From Paramarasmius palmivorus (lineage: Eukaryota > Basidiomycota > Agaricomycetes > Agaricales > Marasmiaceae), in NCBI GenBank assembly GCA_037176845.1, contig JAYKXP010000044.1, positions 186,001 to 250,000 on the forward strand: a DNA stretch of 64,000 bases, in the 5' to 3' direction. Shown one piece after another: positions 16,901 to 26,936 of this stretch. Within the stretch, counting starts at the first letter, position 1; each line of letters begins with the position of its first letter. The notes under the pieces were generated by a model. It was not told where the DNA came from. It saw only the letters and a program-made list of their open reading frames with translations, and made no database searches. The translations under genes were made by a program, and so were the position numbers.

Positions 16901-17341
16901 ACGCCTGACAGCACGTCCTTACCTTGGTCATAGACTCCGGCGCGATGGGAAGTTACGTCGTTTTCTACCTCATCGGGCTCTATCCCCTACCTGCTACACG
17001 TCAAGTTCTCCTCTCATCGCCATACTTCCCATCAGTATCCTTCACAAATCCGGTACTTGGTACGACGACTACGATCAAGTCGACAAACTTTGGAGAAGGG
17101 AATATCTATGTCAAGGTTCGTGTTCTTTTGCGAGTACGTGTAACCATGGATTCATTCGGGCTACCAGAGCGTCAAAGTGAACGGGGAAGTATACAAGACA
17201 AACTGTTATCTGGAATGGGATGTGTTCGAACAGGGTGCAGAAGTGGAGTTGGAGTTGACGAATGAGGAAGATGTTACCTGTGGAGATGGTGACGATGCTT
17301 TACCGCCGTCGCTTTCGACTGGAGGTTATGATAGGTTATGA
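13948..17341 (+). CDS. Secreted GH92-type alpha-mannosidase
   Basis: This is a glycoside hydrolase of family 92, whose members are Ca2+-dependent exo-acting alpha-mannosidases trimming mannose from glycans. The ATG at 13948 begins a signal peptide (MRFSLVHLLGAFSLVYA). It is followed by the family N-terminal block VNLFIGTVNGG-HTFPG, which joins over a short intron (14078-14126) to AAVPHGMVKVGMDTDSPGN. The GFSQLHQTGTGG block, diagnostic of GH92, follows at about 14280-14320. The C-terminal catalytic-domain block GND|DSGAMGSYVVFYLIGLYPL is split by an intron at about 16890-16930. The ending GGYDRL and TGA is at 17339-17341. About fifteen short introns are present. The exons I joined keep frame, so the gene looks functional. 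Likely targets are fungal or plant high-mannose or yeast-type mannans; substrate is inference. Confidence 0.85.
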
Positions 17342-17624
17342 TTGAAAGCGCAACGGGTGGGGGGTATATTCGCACATGTCACAGACCAATAGCCGTGAAC
17401 TATGGATTCCGCAAACTTCCGACTCTGAAGCCCGTCGACTGAAGAAGTGATATGATATAACAAGGTCGATACAGTTATCATACACGATCATTTGACGCTC
17501 TGAACATGAATTTGAATCAAAGAAAAAGCAAAAGTCCTATGCTGTTGTGTAGACCTGTCTTGAAGTTCAAGGTTGTTTGTGACCATAGCCGTATCGAATA
17601 TGAGGGGATCTAGGTAATCTACTA

Positions 17625-18700
17625 TCAGTAGCTGCTTAGCATGATCCACATAGTTACATACCGGACCGTCCACTCATCCTCAGCCTCTTTCATCAACTGC
17701 TCCATGTCTTTCTGCAGCTCCTCTGCCGATCTTCCAGACTCCAGTTCCTTGTACACATTCCGGTAGTAGACCTTCAGCAATGTGATCAGTTGATAGCCAT
17801 TGTACACAGTGAAAAAGCGTTCAGGGTTGAGCATCTTAATAACTTCTGGGTCGGTTGGCATTCCTTGTGTGGGGTAAGAAACACCATTGATCACTACTTT
17901 TGCTATGGACGCAATGAACTTGGGCATGGGTCTATGAGCAAAATGGAAACATGCGAATTGTCCAGAATCCCATCTCCGAAGCTAAGGCATACAGGTTCCG
18001 ACACATCCTAGCGGGGCGAAGCTCTTTCTTTTCCACTATCTCGGGTGCATTGAGGTAACGGTACGTCGAGAGACATTTGTGAGGATCTGTCTTCGTGAAG
18101 TCGATGATTCTTATGTCTTTTCCATAGAGCAGAACATTCCCCGATCCTACGTCGTCGGGCGCAAGCCCCGCTTTGTGAATTTTATCCATGTGATCAAGAA
18201 TGTGGGCCCTTTGCTTCAGATATCAACAAAGAAAATGGAGTAATGGAGCGATCGGAATGGCAAAATACGTACTTGGTCCCACGTTCCAAATCTACAAGTA
18301 ACTTGTCAACAGGCTCCCCGAAACGCTCCAAGATAATGCCAGCGACGCAACCCCCAGACCATGTCTTGCCCCGGAATAGACCATAAAAGCGAGGAATGAC
18401 GGAACCCTGAAGACCTTTCATTTCGTTATAGTGCCGAGCCTCAGCCTCAGCCTCTTCAATTGTATCGTGAATCTTGAGCACAGTGTCCTCGTTGCCTTTC
18501 TCGCCGGTGAACTGCCCTGCATATACAGTTGACCCTTTGGTGTTGCTGATGATATGAGTGGCTTGGATGCTGACAACATATTGTGATGATTCGTGATGAT
18601 CAAGCGATGCAGATACGTTAGGGTACCCAGAGAGCATACACGCGCGATGATGACGCTGGTCTTCGGCTCTGAAGAGTCCAAACGTGATGTCGAGAAACAT
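17625..18700 (-). CDS. Kinase-like protein K1
   Basis: Three exons are seen. Exon 1 is from 18700 (MFLDITFGLFR) to about 18275, exon 2 is about 18218-17955, and exon 3 is 17902-17625. The start was chosen because paralogues K2 and K3 begin with the same block (MPL-I-F). The protein-kinase-like fold is suggested by TVLKI (beta-3 Lys), VIPRFYGLFR, GIILERFGEPVDKLL (hinge), a catalytic-loop equivalent LAPDDVGSGNVLL with Asp-x4-Asn, and RIIDFT in place of DFG. The HRD His/Arg are absent, so activity is uncertain. The C-terminal part (NPERFFTVYNGYQLITLLKVYY) is shared by K1-K3. The last intron (17903-17954) has a GC donor (gcatgt), where both paralogues have gtatg(t/c). It lies just downstream of the locus B 3' end. 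Substrate unknown. Confidence 0.7.
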
Positions 18701-20551
18701 GGTGATGGTGAGGAAGAAACTGACATTTGAGTCACGTGGCCAAGGCTTCACGTGCTTCAACTGCTTCAAGCTTCGAGTTTTAACTTGTTTCAAGGGCAGA
18801 CCACCATATTTTCAGCAACAAGCACCCTCAAGAGGCTATCTCAAAATTGTTCTATTCCTTGAAAGTGCTGACCACTGTCCATGAAACTGCTGTACCGCAC
18901 CTAAGCTACAACAAGTGTATAGTCCGATATACCCGAAATGGTAGCCATAGTTTCAGTCTTAATAATTCAGCTTTCTCCTACCTCTTCGCGACCCGAACAG
19001 GAGGAGCGTTCTCTGGGATCATCCCAGGTCGCCGTGTAGTTGTTGTGGTCAATGAAGTACCGTCGACCTGTGACAGTAGCTCTTTGCTCCCAACCAGGTG
19101 GCAACGGTATCTCGGGAATAGGAGTACATGTTCGTGGATCGACCCAAATATTCTGAAGACTGTCGTGATCTACTGGGCCCTGCTGTTCGCCCTTCACCTC
19201 AGATCTCTCTAACACAGGTTGGGTTGATACGTCAGGATAGGTCAACACACGGTGATTATGGGGGTCCTCGAGGGGTTTTCTACGCGTAGCTGAAATCCTT
19301 TTTCTCCACCCAAGCATCGATTCGTCGAGGGTGTCAACTGAGTATCGAACGGAGGGCGGGACAGACAGGTTTGGTGTGGATTCACCCCAGTCTGGTGGTG
19401 TTGTGAAGTGGTCATCGGGTAACCTTCCTACTTCTTGCGCCCTTTTGACCGCTTTTGGCCAATCCCTATGAGTCGTGGCCGAGAACTCGTGGTGAAGACG
19501 TTGATTAATGACTTCATTATGAATGAACTTGATAAACGCTTGACCGCGTTTACTCGTTAACAACTGCGACACGCAATCTTTGCGGTTGATGTGTCTCGCG
19601 AGGGCCGAGACAAAGGCACATCGTTCACGCTGATGTCTTTGGCTATCATCGTCTTTGCAGCTAGAGCATGAATTCCAAGACTCCTCGAGGGATCGTAGAA
19701 GTATCAGGCTTCGCTTTCGCACAGCAACACTCTCGTGAGACCACAATGCTTCCACGGCCGGGAATGGAATCAAAAAATGAAGGTCCGTTGTTTGCCATGG
19801 GGTACTCCATTGTCCTCGTTCTATTTCATTGTCAGGCAGATATCTGAAGCGATAACTGTCCGCCAGCGCCATCCAATATCGGTGGTGAAACAATAGCCGG
19901 ATGCCCTCCTGATGGTGAATCACAGGATAAGGGATAGCTGGAGGGGGCGCATCGCCTGCAAGCCTGAGATCACGATGCACACTTGTGGGATTCTTGAGAG
20001 CGATATCGACGTCCGAGGTAGAAACATCTTCCCATAGGGTAACATTCCACTGTCCAAGGACGGCAGACAACGCTATAGAAGAAGGTATAGTCTTCAATAT
20101 ATCCTGAAGGTGAGGTATCATCATTGGGCTGTCGCGGAACGATGTAACCATCCACTCAAAAGCGCGCAACTGGTACACGCTGAGCTTCGCTGCATCACCA
20201 CCCCAATGTCTGGTGTACTGATCGTACTGTCTGATTACTCGAAGATCGAACGAGGCCCAGTCCTTGGCCGGTGATTCGATGTGGTAGAGTAAAGCAGGTG
20301 CTGGCATATCGAAGTTTTCTTCAAGATTGTCGGTGGAAAGCGAGGGGAAAAGCCGTACGATAAGGTGAAAGACCTTGCACACAAGTCGATAGAAAATCCA
20401 TGCCTGCGGTGATTTTTACGGGCAAATGAACTGGAAGGATAATCGTTCAAAGTGCCCGCATTTGATGTTCCATCTCTGGTCTTTGGGCACCGCTAACGTG
20501 GGTAGAAGCGTGGTGGTGAAATACAGCCCCACGCTCAGCACGATTGCTACC

Positions 20552-21073
20552 TGTTACATCCGTACGACTTCGGGCGAGATCTCATCCGACAAAGTCCAAC
20601 TCATCCTCTCATCCGACCTCATACGCTTCGTACGTCGTACTCGGCTCAACATCTTCATCTCCGTTTCATCTCGCTATCATGTTCCACGTTGCTATTAATA
20701 TCCGTTTCTTGCTTGCGCCTTCTTGACACATATACCTCATGGTCTACACATGATACCCACGCGCCCGCGTATATCCATAGTATATAAACTAGATGTATTA
20801 TACCGAGTAACTCAAGTAGAAAATTAACGTTGTTCTCTGCTACTCTCATCTCTATCATCCTCTTGCTCTACGGCCGAGACACTTGGTCTCTGCCGTCTCT
20901 ATCTCTTACTCTCCGTACGAGGCATCTCCCTCGTACGCTCTCATCCTGCATAGTGCATCAGTGCTGTTGCCGATAGCTTCAGCGATAACCCTCCTCACAC
21001 GGTCTTCTCCTCGTACGACGTTCCGTCCGTCGTCGGCCGTGCTCTCTTGTCTCTTTCTTGCACAGTCCTAACA
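20552..21073 (+). mobile_element. Solo LTR of a retrotransposon
   Basis: A 522-bp insertion starts with TGTTA and ends with TAACA (TG...CA ends) and is flanked by the perfect 5-bp duplication ctacc (20547-20551 and 21074-21078). These are the classic marks of an LTR left after recombination between the two LTRs of a Copia- or Gypsy-type element. A tatataaa motif lies at about 20779 and the 3' end is pyrimidine-rich, so the plus orientation is tentatively chosen. It sits inside the locus B coding exon, between codons of a membrane segment. No internal retrotransposon genes remain. Confidence 0.85.
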
Positions 21074-21218
21074 CTACCAAAGAAATGATGAATGGGATTG
21101 GATGAAGATTCCACAACAGATCCAAGATCCCCATGAAAAACAGGATTAGTGCGACTTCAAGGAGTATCGGCAACGCCGATAGGAAGGCAAACACCTTCCA
21201 CTTCTCAAGGCTGTCCCG

Positions 21219-21252
21219 ACGAAGCTGACGCAATGACGAAGCTGACGCAATG
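21219..21252 (+). repeat. 17-bp tandem duplication in locus B
   Basis: The unit acgaagctgacgcaatg occurs twice head to tail (21219-21235, 21236-21252). The corresponding stretch of locus A has it once. Because 17 is not a multiple of three, the second copy shifts the locus B reading frame right after the LALRQLR motif. Confidence 0.85.
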
Positions 21253-22329
21253 CCAAAGCTTCTTCTGGAGATTGTGTAAAAGGATCTCGCTGGTGCTCTC
21301 GTATCCACTGTTTGCACAGAAGTCCGAACAACGCTGCGGTAAGGCTGAACACAAGGCTCAGAAACCAAAAGCAATTGACACGGATTGTGGATGCGTTGGG
21401 TGTGAATTTCACAACTTGTGGTGCGCAGCAGTGGGATGCGTTGAGCTGGACGTAGATAAGGTTGCACACGGGTCGCAATGACACCGCGGTATTTGGACGA
21501 AGGGTATGGCGGGTAAGGGTACGGTGTTGGATTTGGTCAATACCGCCAGTACCGCGACCCTTACCCGCGGTCTCGCGGTGTTTGGCGGGTCTATTACCAT
21601 ATTTGGTATACCGCTATTCGGGAGGAAAACATGTGCTTTTTTCCACATCGCCATTGTTGAACAGACGCGTCGGCATTTGAGCAACTATCTCTCCACATAA
21701 GCCCGCCTGCTCTGCCCTTATTTGCCATGAAATCCGCACTCTGGGAGCTGGGGACATTCAAATTCGACACCTTTTCAGCTTAAACAGGGTCTTGTTACTG
21801 GTTCTGCATGCAGAACGAGGGATGTAGATAGGAAAGAGGAGAAGAAATTCAGGTTCGCATAGCCTTTCGAGTCTTCGCTAGTTAAGGTGAGCACCAAGCT
21901 TGACTTGACACCACTCATTTTCGCTTACTTGGTATCTGGCTGTTTCAGATTTACATTGTACTCCATTTGTGCTAATATTGTTGTACTCAACCATATCCTC
22001 TGCAAAATTCCTCTGTTGGTGTCTGATTCTTAAAGAAAACTCATTCAGCATCTGCTTTAATCACCATTTTACCTTTCTCGATCATAGCAGCAAATCGCAA
22101 CAGAAACGGATAAACAAAACATCATTTGGGCGACACTACCATGGGTATATAAGACCTGGCCCATTCACGTTGCCCCAGCAGAACGGCACCTCTCTCTCTA
22201 ATCATGCGAAAGCACCAACAAACTCACGATAATAGCGACAATGCCTCCCAGCTATCCAACACATCGATCACCTCTTCCGTCGTTCAGTTATCAATGGTGC
22301 TCTCAAGTCTGGGCCAAGGCCGCTCGTGC

Positions 22330-23099
22330 AAGGGGGTGGCGGGCCGTGGTTCCGGCACATAGGGTCGGTCGGTCGGTTGCCCCCGGCGGTCCTTAAAAAA
22401 TTTTTTGGGTGAAATTTTTTTTGAGGTCCAGCCGGGTTTGTATGATTCATGGGTGTTAATCAAAGCAAATCTTGAACGAAATTGGGATCAAAAAACATGT
22501 TTTCCTTATTGTGGAGGCTGTAAAGGGATGGGTGTATATACAACACCCAACAAACGCCATTTAGCGCCCAGATATCTCCCCGTAATCCCTCTAAAAGGGG
22601 CACATGTACCAACTCGGCACCAATCAGTAACTCCCGGCGGTGCCTTGAGTTGACGGTGTATCTTCAAACAGCTGCCATTATCAAGTCCAGCTGAAGGTTC
22701 GGACTCTTGCTAAGATTTCCACTTCTACGGGGCAGAGAAATGTAAACTAGAGCATATCTGTTGTGCTTTTCCCCTTGGTTCTTGGACTTAGGCTTGCCAA
22801 TCAGGCTTCCAAGGCGTAACGAAGGCCATTTATTGGCAACGGGTGAACATCAAAACAACAGATATGCTTTTTGAGAGTCCCATGCTGTCCTCATACTCAC
22901 TTTCAGTGTCCTGAGAGAACATAAGAGTCATAACCATGCGTAGAAACCTGAGTGCCTCCGTCTCCTTAAGATTCAGGAGAATGATGTCATGGGAACTACC
23001 TTCCATATATAGTAGGCGGTGGTCGGTCGGTTCCCCTTGCCAGCCCTTAAAAAAAATTTCGACCCTATGTACTAAAAAAAAATTCCGCCTCCCCCTTGC
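22330..23099. mobile_element. Nested insertion with inverted-repeat ends
   Basis: The stretch is bounded by gcaagggggtggcgg on the left (from 22328) and its near-complement ccgcctcccccttgc on the right, matching at 14 of 15 positions. An 8-bp direct repeat gctcgtgc lies at 22322-22329 and 23100-23107; its last GC may belong to the inverted repeat, so the true duplication could be 6 bp. Further inward, acatagggtcg and its complement recur, as do direct copies of ggtcggtcggtt followed by ccttaaaaaa. No coding potential is seen. It was inserted into the larger hAT-like element. Confidence 0.55.
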
Positions 23100-23393
23100 G
23101 CTCGTGCGATGGGTGAGGAAGCGTTAAAAGTACTCAACAAACCAAGGTGTGTTGCGTACACAGCTGATACCTATGTTTGACTGATGTTCATATCACTAGC
23201 AGAACGCACTGAGACCGACAGCAACAAAACGAATGAAACATGTACCACTGGCAAGACCCATAAGGCCTATCAATCAGTTATATTGATGTTCAAAATATGT
23301 AGGTTTGGGCCAGATACCCGCGCGGTAATACCGTACATTCAGACCTGCGGGTCTCTAGTCACACCGTGGTATTTGGCGGGTCGGTATTGACCC

Positions 23394-24481
23394 CCAACGA
23401 GATTCTCGCCGACACTATCCGATGACAACCTATGACAGCAGATGAACCATAGGCATTGAATGTCATCAGATGTCATTGGATAGCGTCGTTAACTTGCCGC
23501 CATTACTGACACTATACGATGACATCCAATGGTATCGGATGAGAACTTCAGGTGATTTTCCTTGGGCTCTTGCTTCTTAATCCCATACGTTTTCCATTAG
23601 ATGTCATCAAATATCGTCTATTTCCCTACGTACTGTATAATACAAGTTGCTATTGACGATACAACGACCCGCACCAACTTCGTACTCTAAGCCCAATCCA
23701 CCTATTTCCAGTGCCCTATGAAATCCATGTCAGACGGCACGTCGTCTCATGAGATTTTGAAGCACTTACGCATTTCCGCTGGAAGAATCACGCTGCCTGG
23801 CGCAGCCTGGGTGCGTCCGACCTAGCCCTAATACACAACAAAGTCAGGCATGTACGTGGAAATGACCACTGTAGACATACCTTGTATCGGTGCACTGGAG
23901 ACCTTAAATCTTCCTTCTTGCAGTTATTGTAACCCAGACCGAGCGAATCCTATATGAAAAACCACTGTTAGTACGTGGAAAGCGGATTTAAGACGCGTAA
24001 CACATACCTTGGTCGTTGAGACCACTTCACGAACCTTCCCAAACTCCTCCTACTGCATTAGAAGCATCCTATTCAGTCGGACAGGCGGATTTGATAGCAG
24101 CTGGGCGGGGTGTCGCGGTGACGTGGCGGGGGGATGGTGGTGGTCGGAAAGCAAGGAATTATGGAACGGCGGCGGAGTATAAGTGGAGGATTTTGGCAGG
24201 TTCCTGGAAACACGTGCAAACAGCGCACGGACCATCTACAACTTTTGCTCAAGAACGCCCATGGCAGCAGTGAGCGGAACAAAACTGACCTCAAGCTCAA
24301 GGGCATTATTTAACATAGGAAAGTTTTGATTTGGTGAGTTAGTAAAGATACAATCAGAACTTTGAATTCACGTTGGGCTCATAGGTTGTCATCGACCTCA
24401 TCGGCGGCTCATCAGAAGGCATTCGATGTCATCCAAAGTCATCAGATGGCATCGATTTTCCTCCGCACAAATCTCGTTGGG
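23394..24481. mobile_element. Nested non-autonomous element with ATGTCATC-like subterminal repeats
   Basis: The ends are inverted repeats, ccaacgagatt at the left and aatctcgttgg at the right. An exact 8-bp duplication attgaccc flanks it (23386-23393, 24482-24489). Near both ends, motifs of the type gatgtcatc / gatgacatc recur several times (for example 23458-23485, 23519-23545 and 23595-23615 on the left; 24388-24455 on the right). Length is about 1.09 kb with no transposase frame. The 8-bp duplication again suggests a hAT-type or related transposase acting in trans. The short TIR differs from that of the host element, so it is a second family. Confidence 0.7.
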
Positions 24482-24946
24482 ATTGACCCGTCCCGCGAAG
24501 GGTACGGTATTGGCGGGTAAGGGTACGGTGTCAGTTTCGGAGCTCCGCGGTATACCCGTGTGCAACCTTATACGTAGATCAGCTGTTCGAGGAGGGTGTT
24601 TGTCTTGTCCGCGGGGTCCTCTTCAAGTTGTTGGTAGGATTCTATCAAGAAGGCTGTGACGACGGCAGAGAACAGACCCGCCTATATATTGATTAGTATC
24701 TAGCAATATGCAGTCAACAAGATGGACGTACAAAGACCAGGAGTGTGTCGATGTCTTCTCTCCAACCCTTTACGAGCTCTTCATCGTATGTTCCAACCAC
24801 AGTCAATAACTTCTCAAGCGACTCATCGCATGCTGGCCTTGTTGTGCCCGGGACGTTTCCCTTGAGATTGACCTTAGTGTCAGAATTCTCGAGCTAGAGA
24901 AGGATAAGCAAAACAGAAATCACCGAAGTCATCGAGAGTTTACCAT

Positions 24947-25417
24947 CTTAGAATAGTCAAGATGGTGCAGAGGTTGCGGAGCGATTGTGGTCGTGATCGA
25001 AGCTACGAATGTGACCACGTCCGATAGTCAAGTATGTATTTCCCCAAGAGCCTGTTTATATAAATTGTTACAAGGAGAGCGAACATGATCATCGTTCCCG
25101 TTTTCATAACGTACATGATTTCAACGCCGTAGAAGTTGAATGCTGGGCCTCTTCAACTGCGGTGATTGATTACAAGCAGGGTCAGAAAGAGTACATAGGT
25201 GTACTGGCAGGGCGACTGCCAAGTGATTGTTTTGCCAGATAACCAAGTTGCAATGTTCTTGTTCTGACACAGCAATCTGAATAGACGATTGGGTACACAT
25301 TTTACAAGTAGGAGTAACACAATTTAATACATGGGTTTAATGATGCTAGAACGAATCAAGACCAGGTCCTACGCTCCTGTGAGAACCTTGAGGTTGTTGG
25401 ATTGTTGTTTTGAATAT
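24947..25417. other. Spacer between locus B start and K2 end
   Basis: This presumably holds the remnant promoter of locus B and the 3' flank of K2. No gene or repeat is recognised. Confidence 0.4.
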
Positions 25418-26558
25418 TCAGGCCGTGTGCCACCTCCGTAGCCATATTGAGCTGCAGGGAACCTGGAAGTCCACCTTCAGTCCGAGAATTCTAGGTTTTA
25501 GCCATCTATTCACGCACTTAGCTTTCCACTCCTCCTCAGCTTCACCCATGATCTGCTTCATGTCTTGTTGGAGCTCCTCTGCTGGTTTTCCGGATTCCAG
25601 TTTCTTGTACACATTCTGGTAGTAGACCTTGAGCAAGGTGATCAGCTGATAGCTGCTGTATACGGTGAAGAAGCGTTCAGGGTTGAGCATCTTGATGACT
25701 TCAGGGTTGGTCGGCATTCCTTTCACATTGTAGGGGAAGCCGTTGATTACTACCTGTGCTGTGAATACGTCAGGCTTAGACACGGAAAGACTACAAACAA
25801 AGCATACGGAATTTCCAAAATCCCATTTCAGAGGCTAAGGAGTAAAGGTTCCTACACTTCATAGCGGGGACCACCTCATTTTCGTCCACTACCTCGGGAG
25901 CGTTGAGATAATCGTATTTTGAGGTACATTGATGAGGAAGTGTACTCGTGAAGTCGATGATCCTTATGTCCTCGCCATCAAATAGAATGTTCCCCGACCC
26001 TAGGTCGTCAAGCAAAACGCCAGCCTTGTGGATCTTGTCCATATAATGGAGAATACGAGCCCTTTGCTTCCACCGTCAGGAGAACATGGAACAATCACAG
26101 TGACAAAGGTACGGTACATACTGAACGCCATGTTCCAAATCCTCGGGCAGCTTATCAACAGGTTCGCCAAAACGTTCCAAGACAATGCCAGCCAAGTGTC
26201 CTCCGCACGATACCTCGACCCGAAATAGTCCATAAAACCGAGGAATGGCGGAACCTTGTAATTCCTGCATTTCCTTGTACCGCAATGCCTCAGCCTCAGC
26301 CTCTTGGATTGTGTCTGAAATCTTGAGCACGATACCATTCACGTCCTCCTTGTATTTCTCGCCGACGAATCTTCCCGAATACACAGTCGACTGTGATGCC
26401 TTGCTCTCGTTGATGACACCGGTAACCAAGATGCTGTCGGCGTCTTGTGGTGATTCGTAATGTCGGTTGAAGCGAGCGGATACTGAAGGATACCGAGAGA
26501 TTATTCTGGCTTGGTGATAGCGCCGGTCATCGACTTGGAATGTAATATTGAGAGGCAT
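25418..26558 (-). CDS. Kinase-like protein K2
   Basis: Paralogue of K1 and K3. Exon 1 starts at 26558 (MPLNITFQVDD) and ends in LEHGVQ near 26122. Exon 2 (about 26069-25815) and exon 3 (about 25762-25418) follow, with introns at the same places as in K1. Features are IVLKI (beta-3 Lys), AIPRFYGLFRV, GIVLERFGEPVDKLPEDLE, the catalytic-loop equivalent VLLDDLGSGNILF with Asp-x4-Asn, RIIDFT, and the shared C-terminal NPERFFTVYSSYQLITLLKVYY. The HRD His/Arg are missing as in K1, so it may be an atypical kinase or a pseudokinase. It has a longer C-terminal tail than K3. No signal peptide or membrane helix is seen. Role unknown. Confidence 0.7.
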
Positions 26559-26936
26559 ACTAGTAGAGAAGTAGAGCTTCGGTTAGCGAAAAAGACCGGA
26601 TGGAAGAAGAGGAGAGTCGGACAACGTCACGCAGTCACGGGGAATGTCTCGTCTCTATCTATCTCCATCTATCCCATCGTCGCAAGTACTACGTAGCACA
26701 AATCTCTGCTTGTTCCTTGTTGGAACGATTCGGTATACATTGTACAAGCAGAATACAGATTTTCTCAATGTCATACATGGATTTGATGCGACAGTTCGAA
26801 CCAAAGAGAGAGAACTCAGCAGACAGACCCTACACTCCTGCGCAAACTATCTTGGTTGTTTCGAGGCCTCATGTCTGTAGCCGTATCGAATGGAAGGGAA
26901 CCTAGGTATTGTCAATGCAATGCCTTGGATCATTCG

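Larger units (their letters stand above)
21457..24570. mobile_element. Non-autonomous hAT-like DNA element with nested insertions
   Basis: The ends are perfect 17-bp inverted repeats, taaggttgcacacgggt at 21457-21473 and its complement at 24554-24570. They are flanked by an 8-bp target duplication with one mismatch (gacgtaga 21449-21456, tacgtaga 24571-24578). The flanking locus B coding sequence joins in frame across the site (...LEQLIYV/QLNASH...). TIR length, sequence and 8-bp duplication fit the hAT superfamily. A 20-bp subterminal direct repeat, ggcgggtaagggtacggtgt, occurs at 21508-21527 and 24512-24531. No transposase-like frame is present. Two later insertions (22330-23099 and 23394-24481) account for about 1.9 kb, leaving an ancestral element of roughly 1.2 kb. 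A MITE at 50306-50953 has almost the same TIR. Confidence 0.82.
18967..24946 (-). pseudogene. DUF6535/WW gene broken by transposons (locus B)
   Basis: This is a paralogue of locus A, split into three pieces. The 5' part is 24946-24579: an ATG-only first exon, an exon ending EDIDTLLVF, then [19 protein letters not shown]. The middle is 21448-21079, and the 3' part 20546-18967 carries one good WW domain (PLPPGWEQR, RRYFIDHNNYTATWDDP) plus a decayed second one. Lesions: a 3.1-kb hAT-like element at 21457-24570; a 522-bp solo LTR at 20552-21073; a 17-bp tandem duplication (21219-21252) that shifts the frame after LALRQLR; and a TAA codon (20416-20418) where locus A has Tyr in CPYKSPQAW. Removing the insertions with one copy of each target duplication restores the reading phase at both sites, so the gene was whole when they landed. 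No full-length product is possible now. Confidence 0.88.

Noticed and set aside
20416..20418. Stop codon in locus B explained as an intron
   Set aside because: The flanking CP and KSPQAW codons match locus A exactly, with no donor or acceptor; a single C-to-A change explains it.
22405..23390. Short open frames inside the nested elements of locus B as transposase remnants
   Set aside because: All are under 90 codons with no transposase motif (no DDE, RNase-H or hAT dimerisation block visible).
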